Below, piece by piece: positions 1-11,199 of a stretch of DNA of 64,000 bases. A program made the position numbers and the translations under genes. The stretch is from positions 5,180,501 through 5,244,500 of the forward strand of contig NZ_CP127294.1 in the NCBI RefSeq assembly GCF_030285625.1, in the 5' to 3' direction. Under the pieces are notes generated by a model that was given only the letters and a program-made list of their open reading frames with translations, ran no database searches and was not told the origin of the DNA. The DNA is from Amycolatopsis sp. 2-15. Its GTDB lineage: Bacteria; Actinomycetota; Actinomycetes; Mycobacteriales; Pseudonocardiaceae. Each line of letters begins with the position of its first letter. Within the stretch, counting starts at the first letter, position 1.

Positions 1-219
1 CGCGTGCACTTCTCCGCGCTGCGCCACCCGTGTGTGGGCGACCTGACCTACGGCGCCGACCCGGTGCTCGCGCGCCACCTGGGCCTCACGCGGCAGTGGC
101 TGCACGCCCGCACCCTCGGCTTCGCGCACCCGGCCGACGGCCGCTGGGTCGAGTTCGAGGCCGAGTACCCCGACGACCTCGCCCGCGCGCTGGAGACCCT
201 GCGCGAGGAGAGCTACTAG
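1..219 (+). CDS. RluA-family pseudouridine synthase, C-terminal end (partial)
   Basis: The window opens inside this gene; only the last 72 codons are present and the stop is TAG. The visible tail contains [20 protein letters not shown], the conserved C-terminal part of RluA/RluD-type rRNA or tRNA uridine isomerases (usual form R-x-H-x4-G-HP-x2-GD-x2-YG). The catalytic Asp lies upstream of the window. The family converts specific uridines in structured RNA to pseudouridine in the cytoplasm. The stop overlaps by 4 bp the 3' end of the convergent gene on the minus strand. Family assignment is firm from the motif; the specific paralogue cannot be told. Confidence 0.85.
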   Translation, partial: RVHFSALRHPCVGDLTYGADPVLARHLGLTRQWLHARTLGFAHPADGRWVEFEAEYPDDLARALETLREESY

Positions 220-1235
220 CCCTCGACGGCCCAGGTCAGCGTGCGGTCGTCCGGCTCCGGCCGGGGGCTCCAGCGGACCGAGACCACGCGCGTCGTGTCC
301 GGGATGACGTAGACGGTGTGGCCGCCGAGCGTCTCGCCGGGCCGCACGCCGATCTTGTGCGGCGGCCGGGAGGTCAGCGACACGGGCGCCTTGGTGACCG
401 TCGTGCCGTCGGCCGTGACGAGCTCCAAGTAGTTGTCGGGCAGCGACGCGAAGGACACGTTGCCGCGGTTGGTGATCTCGGTGTGCACGACCACCGCCCG
501 CTCGCCCGCGTCGAGGCGGTAGCCGGCGGCGCCGAACAGGTAGTCGGCCGGGTCCTGCACCTCCAGCAACTGCACGGTGAGCTGCTCGCCTTCGAGCCCC
601 TGCGTCGTGAGCGTCTCGCCGATCCGGCCGTGTCTGCCCTCGGCCGGGCCCGCGCGGCGCGGTTCGTCGCCGCGCGCCCAGGACGCAGTTTGCGGCACGC
701 CCCACGTGCTCAGCGCGGGGTCGAGCCGCGGCGGGGCCGTGTATGAGCCAGACGGCATGCCATAGGGACCCGAGGGCACGCCGTACGGGCCGGACGGCAC
801 GCCGTGCACGGGGCCCGACCCTCCACCGTGGACGGACGGCGCACCCGGCATTCCGGGTCCGTTCCCGGGACGCGGAACGGGGGCGCTCGGCGGGGCCGCG
901 GCCGGGAACCCTTGTCCCGTCGGCATCCCGGGACCCGCTCCGGCGGGCATGCCGGGGCCGGGCCGTCCGCCGGGCGCGGCGACGGGCATCGCCCCGGAGG
1001 GCGGCTGGGCCTGCTGCCACGACGGCGGCGCACCCGCGATCGCCGCGCGCAGCCCGGCGGGATCGCTCTCGACGCCGACGAGCAGCGGCAACCCGCTGCC
1101 GGACAAGGCAACCAGACGGTAGGCGACCTCCCGCGGATCCATGCCCACTTTCGCGGCCAGGTCGTGCACGGCCGTTTTGCCCAGCTCGGCGAGGGCGGCG
1201 AGCAGGCGGACATCGGCGGGATCGGTCACGGCCAC
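216..1235 (-). CDS. AsnC-like N-terminal, Pro/Gly-rich linker protein of unknown function
   Basis: A 339-residue protein with three parts. Residues 1-65 look like a small winged-helix segment ([20 protein letters not shown]) of the kind annotated AsnC-like. Residues about 75-200 are a Pro/Gly/Met-rich low-complexity linker with PSGPYG repeats. The last about 120 residues are beta-rich and resemble a DUF4352-like extracytoplasmic fold ([15 protein letters not shown]). No signal peptide or membrane span is evident, so the pairing of a DNA-binding-like head with such a tail is unexplained. The frame is open to 1460, but the upstream part is Arg-rich and poor. I prefer GTG at 1235 (alternative GTG 1229), with GGAAGG upstream. 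Function unknown. Confidence 0.6.
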   Translation of the reverse strand: MAVTDPADVRLLAALAELGKTAVHDLAAKVGMDPREVAYRLVALSGSGLPLLVGVESDPAGLRAAIAGAPPSWQQAQPPSGAMPVAAPGGRPGPGMPAGAGPGMPTGQGFPAAAPPSAPVPRPGNGPGMPGAPSVHGGGSGPVHGVPSGPYGVPSGPYGMPSGSYTAPPRLDPALSTWGVPQTASWARGDEPRRAGPAEGRHGRIGETLTTQGLEGEQLTVQLLEVQDPADYLFGAAGYRLDAGERAVVVHTEITNRGNVSFASLPDNYLELVTADGTTVTKAPVSLTSRPPHKIGVRPGETLGGHTVYVIPDTTRVVSVRWSPRPEPDDRTLTWAVEG

Positions 1236-1462
1236 CCGGGGAACGCTACCTTCCGGGTCACCTCGGGCGCGGCAAGGCCGGGCCGCGTCGCCCGGTCCGG
1301 TGGCGGCGGCCCGGTTCAGGTGGCTCCGGGTATCCGGCACGGCCCGGATCCGCCGTTCACAATGGGTGAACGGGACGCTCGTGCCGGAACGCCACTCCGG
1401 GGTCCCGGTCTCCATTAGGGTCGGAATCGCACGGCACCACCGAACCCCGGGAGTCCGCACCC

Positions 1463-4400
1463 ATGACCGTCGTCACCGATCTCGCCGACGAGCTCGTCGA
1501 CGAGATGTTCGGCTTCGAACCGCTCTCCGCCGCGATCCTGGGCATCAAGCCCGACGCACCGGGGCTCGGCGACCCGAGCGCCGCCGCCGAAGCCGTGTAC
1601 CGCGAGCGGCTCGCCGGCCTGCTGGCGCGGGCGCGGGCGATCGAGGCCGGCGAGCTCGACGCGACGGACCGTGTAACCCGCGAGGTGGTGATCAACTCGA
1701 TCGAGGGCAAGCTCGACCTCATCGACAGCCATTTCGGCGAGTTCACCGTGACCGACCTGTTCGTCGGGCCCGCGGCGGGCCTGCTCTCGGCGCTGCCGAT
1801 GGTGCCGGTGCTGCCGGGGGAGAAGGCGTCGGTGCACCTCGACCGGCTGGCCGAGATCCCGGCCTTCCTGCGCGCAGTCGCGCTGCGGCACCGCGAGGGC
1901 ATCGAGGCCGGAATGGTGCCCGTCGAGCGGCTGGTGAAGGGCGCGATCGCCCACGTCGACCGCTACCTCGCCGAACCCGCGGGCGACCCGCTGCTGCGCC
2001 AGCCGGCGCCGGACGAGGCGTTCGCGAACCGGCGCGAGGAGCTGCTGCGCGACGTCGTGCGCCCGGCGTTCAAGGAGTACCGCGACTTCCTCGAAGCCGA
2101 AGTGCTCGCCCACGGCCGGCCCGACGACCGTGCGGGAGTGTCGTGGCTGCCCGGCGGGGACGAGATCTACGCGCGCCTCGCGCGCATGCACACCACCACC
2201 GACCGCTCGCCGCAGGAGCTGCACGACACCGGCCTCGAGGTGATCGCGGGCCAGGTCGAGCAGTACCAGGCACTGGGCGAGCGCGTGTTCGGCACCCGCG
2301 ACCTGCAGGAGATCTTCGAGCGGCTGCGCACCGACCCGAAGCTGCGCTGGACGAGCGCCGAAGAGCTGCTGGACACCGCACGCTCGGCGATCACGCGCGC
2401 GGCAGGCGAGTCGCCGAAGTGGTTCGGCACGATCCCCGCGCAGCCGTGGACGGTCGAGGCCGTGCCGGAGGACTCCGCGCCCGGCGCGCCGCCCGCGTAC
2501 TTCATGCCGCCGGCCGTCGACGGCTCGCGCCCGGGCACCTACTTCGCCAACACCTACGAGGCCACCGAACGGTTCCGGCACACGGCCGAGGCCACGGCGT
2601 TCCACGAGGCGATCCCGGGCCACCACTTCCAGCTGAGCACCGCGCTCGAGCTCACCGACCTGCCGCTGCTGCGCCGCCTCGGCGACTTCAACGCCTACGT
2701 CGAGGGCTGGGGCCTCTACACCGAGCGCCTCGCCGACGAGATGGGCCTGTACTCCGACGACGTCTCGTTGCTCGGCATGCTCACGCTGGAGTCGATGCGC
2801 GCCGGGCGGCTCGTGGTCGACACGGGGCTGCACGCGCTGGGCTGGACCCGGCAGCAGGCCGTGGACTACCTCGTCGGCAACACGCCGATGGGCCGGCTGG
2901 AGATCGAGGCCGAGGTCGACCGCTACATCGGCTACCCCGGCCAGGCGCTCGCGTACCTGGTGGGGCGCCTGGAGATCCAGCGGATCCGCGCCGCCGCCGA
3001 GACCCGGCTGGGCAGTGAGTTCGACGTCCGCGCGTTCCACGACGTGGTGCTCTCCGGCGGCGCGCTGCCGCTGTCGGTGCTCGACACGGTGGTCGCGGAG
3101 TGGGTCGCCGGTCACGGTGACACCGTCGCGGGCCTGGCCGAGGATCTGCTGGAGCTCGAGTTCGAGCGCGAGCCGATCGAGCGCACCTTGTACGGCCTGC
3201 CCGGCGACGACGGTGTGCTGCCAGACCCGAGCCTCGCCGCGACCGCGAGCTTCCGCGCCCGCTTCGCCGACTTCGCCGACCGCGCGGAGGCCATCGACCG
3301 GGCCGGGCTGTCGGCCACCGACGCCGTGACGCGCGACGTGATCATCGCCCGCGCCCGCGGCGTGGTCGACTCGCTCGACTCGCGACTGTCCGGGTTCGCC
3401 GTGAGCGACGGTTTCAGTTCACCTGCGTTGCAGCTGATCACCAACCTCTCGGCGCTGGTGCCGGAGGACGAGAAGAAGGCCCAGGGCTACCTCCGCCGCC
3501 TCGCGGGTGTCGGCGACTACCTCGACGCCGTGATCGAAGCCCAGCGCGCCACCGTGGCCGACGGCTTCGCGCCGCCGGACTTCCTGGTGCGCGTGGGCAT
3601 CGGGTACGTCGAGCGCTACCTCGCGGCCGAGGACACCGACCCGCTGCGCGTCACGCCGGCCGTGGAGGTCGCCGGGTTCGCGGAGGAACGCGACCGGCTG
3701 CTGGCCGAGGTCGTGCGGCCGGCGTATGCGCGCTACCGCACGTTCCTGGCCGACGAGGTGGCGCCGGTCGCCAAGCCCGAGTCGGAGCCGGGCATCGGAC
3801 ATCTGCCGGGCGGGCAGGAGAAGTACCAGGGCCTGATCCGCGCCGAGACCACCACCGACCGTACGGCGCAGGAGCTGCACGACACGGGCTTGCGGATCGC
3901 CGAGAAGCTGGCGGGGGAGTACCGCGAGCTCGGCGGGCGGGTGTTCGGCACCGAGGACCTCGCCGAGATCTTCGAGCACCTGCGCAGCGACCCCGAGCTG
4001 CGCTGGCGTGACGGCGAGGAGCTGCTGGCCGGCGCTCGCGCTGCCATCACGCGGGCGGAAGCCGTTGCGCCGCAGTGGTTCTCGCGCGTGCCCGCGGCGA
4101 AGTGCGTGGTGGCGCCGGTGCCCGAGGCCGACGCGGCCAGCGGCACCATCGCCTACTACCTGCCCGCCTCGCTCGACGGCTCGCGGCCGGGCACGTACTA
4201 CGCCAACACCCACGAGGCGAGCTCGCGGCCGCGGTTCACCAGCGAGGGAATCGCGTTCCACGAAGCCGTGCCGGGGCACCACTTCCAGCTCTCGTTCGCG
4301 CAGGAGCTCACGGATCTGCCGCTGCTGCGGCGGCTGGTGCCGTTCAACGCCTACATCGAGGGCTGGGGCCTCTACTCCGAGCGGCTCGCCGAGGAGATGG

Positions 4401-4788
4401 GCCTGTACTCCGACGACGTCACGCGCCTGGGCATGCTCACGCAGGACTCGATGCGCGCCGCCCGGCTCGTGGTCGACACCGGCCTGCACGCGCTGGGCTG
4501 GACCCGGCAGCAGGCCGTGGACTACGCGGTGGCCAACACGCCGATGGCGCGGATCGAGATCGAGGCGGAGATCGACCGGTACGTCGCGAACCCGGGCCAG
4601 GCGCTCGGCTACATGGTGGGGCGCCTGGAGATCGAGCGCGTCCGCGCCGCGGCCGAGGAGGCGCTGGGCGCGGACTTCGACATCCGCGAGTTCCACGACG
4701 TGGTGCTGGGCAACGGAAACCTGCCACTGTCTGCACTGGACACACTCGTGACGGAGTGGATCGCCGCCCGGCAGGCGGGGGTCGCGCG

Positions 4789-4792
<4 letters not shown>
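1463..4792 (+). CDS. Tandem-duplicated DUF885 metallopeptidase-like protein
   Basis: This 1109-residue protein consists of two consecutive DUF885 domains; single-domain members are usually about 550 residues. Each half carries the zinc-peptidase-like motif: FHEAIPGHHFQL with its first His near residue 381, and FHEAVPGHHFQL near residue 933, about 552 residues apart. Each motif is followed by a conserved EGWGLY block. Both halves keep the HExxxxH-type ligands, so both may be active. DUF885 proteins are regarded as M32-like or bacterial dipeptidase-like enzymes, but substrates are mostly unknown. No signal peptide, so probably cytoplasmic. Its stop overlaps the start of fahA by 4 bp, implying co-transcription. 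ATG at 1463 gives the natural N-terminus. Confidence 0.88.
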
Positions 4793-5994
<1,202 letters not shown>

Positions 5995-6115
5995 GCCGGC
6001 ACGCCAAACCTGACTGGGGTAACGGTCACGTCCGGAGAGCAATGGAGGCCGGCGGCGCCGTCGGCGGAGCGTCGCCGCACGGCGGGGCGGGCCGATGTGT
6101 AGTGATATGGGATAG

Positions 6116-7570
6116 GTGAAGACACTTCGCTCTTTCCTGGACAAGGCGGACGAACGGCTGGGCGACGGGCTCGAGCGCGTCCTGTGCGCCCATCACCGGC
6201 GGCGGCTGCGTGGGCTCGGCTGGGGCGCCGTGCTCGAACCGGTCGGTGGGCAGGACCGGTTCGGCGGACGAGCCCCGATCCGCCGGCACAACAGGGTCGA
6301 AGTGCTGATCGACGGCGAGGAGTCCTTGCCGGTGATCGAGAACGCCATCCGGCGCGCCCGGTCCCACGTGCACATCGCCGGCTGGCACGCGAGCGCCGAC
6401 TTCCGGCTCACGCGCGAACCTGGCGCGCTCACGCTTCGGGAGCTGCTCGCCGAGACCGCCGGACGCGGTGTCGGCGTACGCGTGCTGCTGTGGGCGGGCC
6501 CACCGCTGCCGGCGTTCCAGCCGACGCGGGGCCTGGCGCGGAAGGAGCAGCGGCAGCTCTCCACGGGGACCGGCGTGCGTTGCGTGCTGGACTCCCGCGA
6601 GCGGACCATGCATTGCCACCACGAGAAACTGGTGGTGGTCGACGACACGGTGGCGTTCGTCGGCGGCGTGGATTTCACCGCGCTGGAAGGCGACCGGCAC
6701 GACAGCCCGAACCACCCGCCGCGGGCGATCGGCTGGCACGATCTGGTGGCCCGGCTCGAAGGGCCGGTCGTCGCGGACGTCGCGGAGCACTTCCGGCAGC
6801 GGTGGACCGAAGTGGCGGGCGAAGACCTGCCGGCCCCGGATGTGCCGGGGCCCGCGGGCGACAGCGGCGTGCAGCTGCTGCGGACGGTGCCCGACAACAC
6901 CTACGCGTTCGCGCCGAAGGGCGAATTCACGATCCTCGACAGCTACCTTCGCGCGCTGCGGTCGGCACGGCGGCTGGTCTACCTGGAGAACCAGTTCCTG
7001 TGGTCGCCCGAAATCATCGAAGTGCTCCTCGCCAAACTGCGCGAGCCGCCGGACGACCGCTTCCGCGTGGTGCTGGTGCTGCCGCGCAAACCCAGCAACG
7101 GTGCCGACACCACTCGCGGCCAGCTGGGCCGGCTCATCGACGCGGACGACGGGAACAACCGGCTCCTCGCGACGACGATCAGCGCCCACGACGGCGACTC
7201 CGCCGCCCCCGTGTACGTCCACGCGAAACTCGGCATCGTGGACGACGAGTGGCTGACCGTGGGATCCGCGAACCTGAACGAGCACTCGCTCTTCAACGAC
7301 ACGGAAGTCAACATCACGACCGACGACCGTGCTCTGGTCCGCGCCACCAGGCTGCGCTTGTGGTCCGAACACCTGGGCCGCCCCGCCGCGGAACTGGACA
7401 CCGACCCGGCGGACGTGATCGACCACCTGTGGCGGCCCCTCGCGGAGGAACAAGCCGACCGTGAACGGCGCGGCGAGCGGCGCACCCACCGGCTCGTGCT
7501 GCTCCCCGGCGTCTCCCGCCGCGCCGGCCGGCTGCAGGGCCCGTTGCGGGGTCTCCTCGTGGACGGCTGA
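6116..7570 (+). CDS. Phospholipase D / cardiolipin synthase-like protein
   Basis: A 484-residue PLD-superfamily protein with two HKD motifs: HHEKLVVVDD (His169, Lys171, Asp176), followed by VAFVGGVDFT, and HAKLGIVDDEW (His369, Lys371, Asp376), followed by VGSANLNEHS. Both catalytic sites are intact, so phosphodiesterase or transphosphatidylation activity is expected, on phospholipid or related substrates. Unlike typical cardiolipin synthases it has no N-terminal membrane spans, so a soluble or peripheral enzyme is likelier. GTG start at 6116. It is monocistronic and ends before a strong hairpin. Confidence 0.85.
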   Translation: MKTLRSFLDKADERLGDGLERVLCAHHRRRLRGLGWGAVLEPVGGQDRFGGRAPIRRHNRVEVLIDGEESLPVIENAIRRARSHVHIAGWHASADFRLTREPGALTLRELLAETAGRGVGVRVLLWAGPPLPAFQPTRGLARKEQRQLSTGTGVRCVLDSRERTMHCHHEKLVVVDDTVAFVGGVDFTALEGDRHDSPNHPPRAIGWHDLVARLEGPVVADVAEHFRQRWTEVAGEDLPAPDVPGPAGDSGVQLLRTVPDNTYAFAPKGEFTILDSYLRALRSARRLVYLENQFLWSPEIIEVLLAKLREPPDDRFRVVLVLPRKPSNGADTTRGQLGRLIDADDGNNRLLATTISAHDGDSAAPVYVHAKLGIVDDEWLTVGSANLNEHSLFNDTEVNITTDDRALVRATRLRLWSEHLGRPAAELDTDPADVIDHLWRPLAEEQADRERRGERRTHRLVLLPGVSRRAGRLQGPLRGLLVDG

Positions 7571-7606
7571 GCAGGCATCCGCGGCGTCCGCCCGCCGACA
7601 CCCCGA

Positions 7607-7634
7607 GGGGCCGTACCCGCGTGGGTACGGCCCC
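7607..7634 (+). terminator. Intrinsic terminator-like hairpin
   Basis: A perfect 12-bp stem (GGGGCCGTACCC with its complement) around a 4-nt GCGT loop lies 37 bp after the PLD gene and before the convergent MFS gene at 7695. There is no U tract, as is common in actinomycetes. It can serve both directions. Confidence 0.75.
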
Positions 7635-7694
7635 CGAAGCGCGCGGACGGATCCGCGCAGCCGAAAACTCCGAGGTGATCGGGGATGGAAGTGA

Positions 7695-9065
7695 TCACAC
7701 GGAGTCGAGGTCGGCACTCCCTCGGGCCAGCGCCGCCCGGCTGACGCCCAGCACACAGCCGAGCGACAGCAACGACACCAGGCAGACGTAGACGGCCACC
7801 GAGACGACCGAGCCGGTGGCCCGGACCAGTGAAGCCGCGATGATCGGCGCGAGCGCGCCACCCAGCAGCACACCCATCTGGAAACTGGTCGACGCGGCGC
7901 TGAACCGGACCCGGGCGTCGAACATCTCCACGATGAACGTGGCCTGCGGTCCGTAGCTGACGCTGAAGAAGATCGCGCCCACGAGGTAAGCCCCCAGCAC
8001 CGCGGCGAAGTTGCCGCTCGCGACCGCGAGGATCGTCGGGTAGATCCACGCCGCCATCGCGGCGAGGCCGATCAGGATCATGCGGCGCCTGCCGAACCGT
8101 TCGCTCATCGAGCCGAAGTACGGCAGTGCCGCGCACGCGACCACACCGGAGACCATGATGGCGGTGAGCAAGGAACCCCGGTCCATCGTTTTCGCCGAGG
8201 TGGCGTAGCTCAGGGCGTAGGTGTTGACGATGTAGTAGTAGGCGCCGGTGCTGATCATCGAGCCGATGGCGAGCAGGATCTGCATGGGGTACGCGCGGAT
8301 CGCGGTGATCAGCGGCGCGCGCTGCGCCTCCTTGCGTTCACGGACCTTCTCGAACACCGGCGTCTCGCGCAGCTGCAACCGCACCACGAGCCCCACGGCC
8401 ACCAGCACGATGCTGATGAGGAACGGAATCCGCCAGCCCCACGCCATGAACTGCTGCTCGGGCAGTTGCGAGACCAGCAGGAACACCAGGGTGGACAGCA
8501 CCAGCCCGGCCGGGACGCCGATCTGCGGGAGGCTGCCGTAGAGGCCGCGCTTGCGGGGCGAGGCGTACTCCACGGCCGTGAGCACGGCGCCGCCCCATTC
8601 GCCACCGACTCCGAAGCCCTGCACCAGGCGCAAGAGCACCATGAGGATCGGCGCCCACACGCCCACTTGCGCGTAGGTGGGCAGCACGCCCATGAGGAAC
8701 GTCGCGAACCCCATCATGGTCAGCGAGAGGACCAGCATCTTCTTCCGGCCGATCCGGTCGCCGAAGTGGCCGAGGATGATCCCGCCGATCGGCCGGGCCC
8801 CGAACCCGATCGCGAAGGTCGAGAACGCGAGCAACGAGCCGGCGAGCGGGTCCGCGGAGGGAAAGTACAGCGGTGCGATGACCAGAGCGGCGGCGATCCC
8901 GTAGAGCTGGAAGTCGTACCACTCGATGGTCGTGCCGATCAGCACCGACAGGGCGACCCGCCGCATCGGTGGCCGAGCTTGGGGCGACGGCCCCGCTGGA
9001 GCATCCTGCGCGGTCGTGGATCTCGACGGACCTCGTGACCGGTCTGGCGTCGGCTCACTCGCCAT
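7695..9065 (-). CDS. MHS-family MFS transporter (metabolite:H+ symporter)
   Basis: A 456-residue 12-span transporter. The N-terminal block (GTTIEWYDFQLYGIAAAL) and loop 2-3 signature GHFGDRIGRKKML are diagnostic of the metabolite:H+ symporter branch (ShiA, KgtP, ProP relatives), which imports organic acids, shikimate, aromatic acids or betaines with protons. The substrate cannot be told from sequence. ATG at 9065 is preceded by a GAGGAG ribosome site, although the frame extends to 9131. It is divergent from a TetR gene, with two inverted repeats between them, so TetR control is likely. Confidence 0.88.
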   Translation of the reverse strand: MASEPTPDRSRGPSRSTTAQDAPAGPSPQARPPMRRVALSVLIGTTIEWYDFQLYGIAAALVIAPLYFPSADPLAGSLLAFSTFAIGFGARPIGGIILGHFGDRIGRKKMLVLSLTMMGFATFLMGVLPTYAQVGVWAPILMVLLRLVQGFGVGGEWGGAVLTAVEYASPRKRGLYGSLPQIGVPAGLVLSTLVFLLVSQLPEQQFMAWGWRIPFLISIVLVAVGLVVRLQLRETPVFEKVRERKEAQRAPLITAIRAYPMQILLAIGSMISTGAYYYIVNTYALSYATSAKTMDRGSLLTAIMVSGVVACAALPYFGSMSERFGRRRMILIGLAAMAAWIYPTILAVASGNFAAVLGAYLVGAIFFSVSYGPQATFIVEMFDARVRFSAASTSFQMGVLLGGALAPIIAASLVRATGSVVSVAVYVCLVSLLSLGCVLGVSRAALARGSADLDSV

Positions 9066-9181
9066 GTACTTCTCCTCGTCGTTTTGGGGACGGCGGGAAA
9101 CGCCGTCCGAACCTGATGACTGCATTGGCATCCAGGAGCGAGGGCGGCCGTGTGGCTGTGGCTGGACCGGCCGTTCGCGAG

Positions 9182-9229
9182 ATCGATCGGTCAGCGTCGC
9201 CGATCGATGGGTTAATTAACGTTCATTAA
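9182..9229. promoter_or_regulatory. Two adjacent inverted repeats in the MFS/TetR promoter region
   Basis: The divergent intergenic region holds two palindromes. The first is a perfect 9-bp repeat, ATCGATCGG (9182-9190) with CCGATCGAT (9200-9208), spacer 9. The second is the AT-rich 18-bp near-palindrome TTAATTAACGTTCATTAA (9212-9229), with 8 of 9 pairs matching. The AT-rich one stands out in GC-rich DNA and sits 29 bp before the TetR start. Both are plausible operators for the divergent regulator. Confidence 0.5.
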
Positions 9230-9258
9230 TGGGTGAAAAGGGACGATAGTGTGGAGCT

Positions 9259-9852
9259 GTGACCAAGTCAACGGCCGTCTCGCCGCAGGCCGTGCACGAA
9301 GCCGCTCGCGACCTGTTCGCGAGCCGGGGATACCGCGGCACCTCGATGAAGGACATCGCGCAGGTCTTGGCAGTCTCCGCGCCGAACCTCTACAACCACG
9401 TCACGTCCAAGCAGGATCTGCTCTACCGGATCATGGACGTGGCGATGGACCGCGCTCTCGCCGCACTCGCCACCGCCCTCGACGGTGTGACCGACCTGGC
9501 GGACCAGCTGCGGCGCGCCACCGAGGTCACGGTGCTGGACTTCCTCGAGAACCCCGCCGAGGTCACGGTCTGCAACAGCGAGATCCGCAATCTGGAAGCA
9601 CCGTTGCGCCAGGCCATCATCGACAAACGCGACGCCTACGGCGCGCAGATCCTCGCCATCGTCGACCGCGGCTGCGCGCAAGGCCTGTTCGACGTGCCCG
9701 AACCGCGGGTCGCCTCGTTCGCGATCCTGGAGATGGGCAACAACGCCAAGGCCTGGTTCCACCCGGACGGCCACTACACCGCGGCCGAAGTGGCCGCGCT
9801 GTACGGCACTTTCGCCCTGCGGATCGTCGGCTGCCTGCCCACGGAGCGGTGA
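9259..9852 (+). CDS. TetR/AcrR-family transcriptional regulator
   Basis: A 197-residue regulator. The N-terminal HTH is typical of TetR (ARDLFASRGYRGTSMKDIAQ, then SAPNLYNHVTSKQDLLY); the ligand-binding half follows the TetR_C_33-like pattern seen in regulators of acyl-CoA or lipid catabolism. GTG start at 9259. It is divergent from the MHS transporter and upstream of the F420 oxidoreductase in the same direction. It probably represses the transporter and itself, and possibly the downstream oxidoreductase. Ligand unknown. Confidence 0.85.
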   Translation: MTKSTAVSPQAVHEAARDLFASRGYRGTSMKDIAQVLAVSAPNLYNHVTSKQDLLYRIMDVAMDRALAALATALDGVTDLADQLRRATEVTVLDFLENPAEVTVCNSEIRNLEAPLRQAIIDKRDAYGAQILAIVDRGCAQGLFDVPEPRVASFAILEMGNNAKAWFHPDGHYTAAEVAALYGTFALRIVGCLPTER

Positions 9853-9890
9853 TCGGCGCCGGTGGTGGCCGGGCGGGTCGTGCCCCGCTA

Positions 9891-9910
9891 GGCTAAGCGC
9901 ACGCTTAGCC
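9891..9910. promoter_or_regulatory. Candidate TetR-type operator upstream of the F420 oxidoreductase
   Basis: A perfect 9-bp inverted repeat (GGCTAAGCG and CGCTTAGCC) with a 2-bp centre, 39 bp before the oxidoreductase ATG and 39 bp after the TetR gene stop. Palindromes of this size and spacing are typical TetR operators. It does not resemble the AT-rich palindrome upstream of the TetR gene, so it may belong to another regulator. Confidence 0.5.
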
Positions 9911-9948
9911 AGGCTGGTGCGCCGGGCCGTGGGAACGTGAGGAGCACG

Positions 9949-10989
9949 ATGAGGATCGGGACGGGCATCAACTACTCCGGCGGGTTCGCCGACAGCGTGG
10001 CGGACATCGTCGAGCTGGAGAAGGTGGGGCTCGACATCGCCTTCGTCCCGGAGGCCTACAGCTTCGACGCGGTGAGCCAGCTGGGATACCTCGCGGCGAA
10101 GACCGAACGGGTGCAGCTGGCGTCCGGGATCTTCCAGATCTACACGCGCACGCCGAGCCTTACGGCGATGACGGCGGCGGGTCTGGACTTCGTGTCCGGC
10201 GGCCGGTTCACGCTGGGGCTCGGTGCGTCGGGCCCGCAGGTGATCGAGGGCTTCCACGGTGTGAAGTACGACGCGCCGCTGGCCCGTACGCGCGAGATCG
10301 TGGAGATCTGCCGGCAGGTGTGGCGGCGCGAGCGCGTGGTCCACGAGGGCAAGCACTACACCATTCCGCTGCCGCCGGAGCAGGGCACGGGGCTGGGCAA
10401 GCCGCTGAAGCTGATCAACCACCCGGTGCGCGAGCGGATCCCGATCCTGCTGGCGGCGCTGGGGCCGAAGAACGTCGCGTTGACCGCGGAGCTGGCCGAG
10501 GGCTGGGAGCCGATCTTCTTCCACCCGGAGAAGGCGAACGACGTCTGGGGCGAGTCACTGGCCGAGGGCAAGGCCAAGCGCGACCCGGCGCTGGGCGAGC
10601 TGGACGTGTTCGCGGGCCCGGCGCTCGCGATCGGCGACGACGTGGAGCACCTGCTCGACCAGGTCCGGCCGCACCTGGCGCTCTACATCGGCGGGATGGG
10701 CGCGCGCGGCAACAACTTCTACAACACCCTCGCCCAGCGCTACGGCTTCGAGGCCGAGGCGAAACAGATCCAGGACCTCTACCTCGACGGCAAGAAGGAC
10801 GAGGCCGCGGCCGCCGTGCCCCTGGAATTGCTGCGCGCGATCTCGCTCGTGGGCCCCGCGTCGTATGTCAAGGAACGGGTGGCGGCATTCGCGGAAGCGG
10901 GGGTGACCACGCTCGTGGTCAGTCCACTGCAGCCCGGTCGCGAGGCTCGGCTCGACGCGGTGGCGAAGCTGAAGGAGATCGTCGGCTGA
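9949..10989 (+). CDS. LLM-class F420-dependent oxidoreductase (Rv3520c type)
   Basis: A 346-residue luciferase-like (alpha/beta)8 flavin/deazaflavin oxidoreductase. The N-terminus MRIGTGINYSGGF, PEAYSFDAVSQLGYLAAKT and the IFQIYTRTP / SGGRFTLGLG blocks match the actinobacterial F420 subfamily typified by M. tuberculosis Rv3520c. Such enzymes use reduced F420 on as yet poorly defined, often lipid or steroid-related, substrates. ATG at 9949 with GAGGAG just upstream is preferred over GTG 9937. A palindromic operator lies in its promoter. Confidence 0.85.
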   Translation: MRIGTGINYSGGFADSVADIVELEKVGLDIAFVPEAYSFDAVSQLGYLAAKTERVQLASGIFQIYTRTPSLTAMTAAGLDFVSGGRFTLGLGASGPQVIEGFHGVKYDAPLARTREIVEICRQVWRRERVVHEGKHYTIPLPPEQGTGLGKPLKLINHPVRERIPILLAALGPKNVALTAELAEGWEPIFFHPEKANDVWGESLAEGKAKRDPALGELDVFAGPALAIGDDVEHLLDQVRPHLALYIGGMGARGNNFYNTLAQRYGFEAEAKQIQDLYLDGKKDEAAAAVPLELLRAISLVGPASYVKERVAAFAEAGVTTLVVSPLQPGREARLDAVAKLKEIVG

Positions 10990-11007
10990 CCTGGTCCGAC
11001 GCGCCGG

Positions 11008-11033
11008 TGAGCGAGACGAATCAGACTCGCTCA
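11008..11033 (+). terminator. Stem-loop after the F420 oxidoreductase gene
   Basis: Perfect 8-bp arms TGAGCGAG and CTCGCTCA separated by 10 nt begin 18 bp after the stop codon. A weak terminator is the simplest reading. Confidence 0.4.
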
Positions 11034-11199
11034 GGCGTTCGGTTTATCATGTCGTGATAGAAGGTGTGAAGAAGTCGCACCTCGGGCCCGAGGCCGTGGT
11101 GGGAAAACCGTAAATCTGCCGCCGATGGATCTCATCAGGTGTAGGAACGGTCTTCCGGGGGAACACGTCGGCGAAGGCGAAAGCGAGGTAGGCCTGACT

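Noticed and set aside
11045..11059. TATCA-N5-TGATA inverted repeat before Ppx/GppA
   Set aside because: The arms are only 5 bp and the odd spacing is weak; not enough to call an operator.
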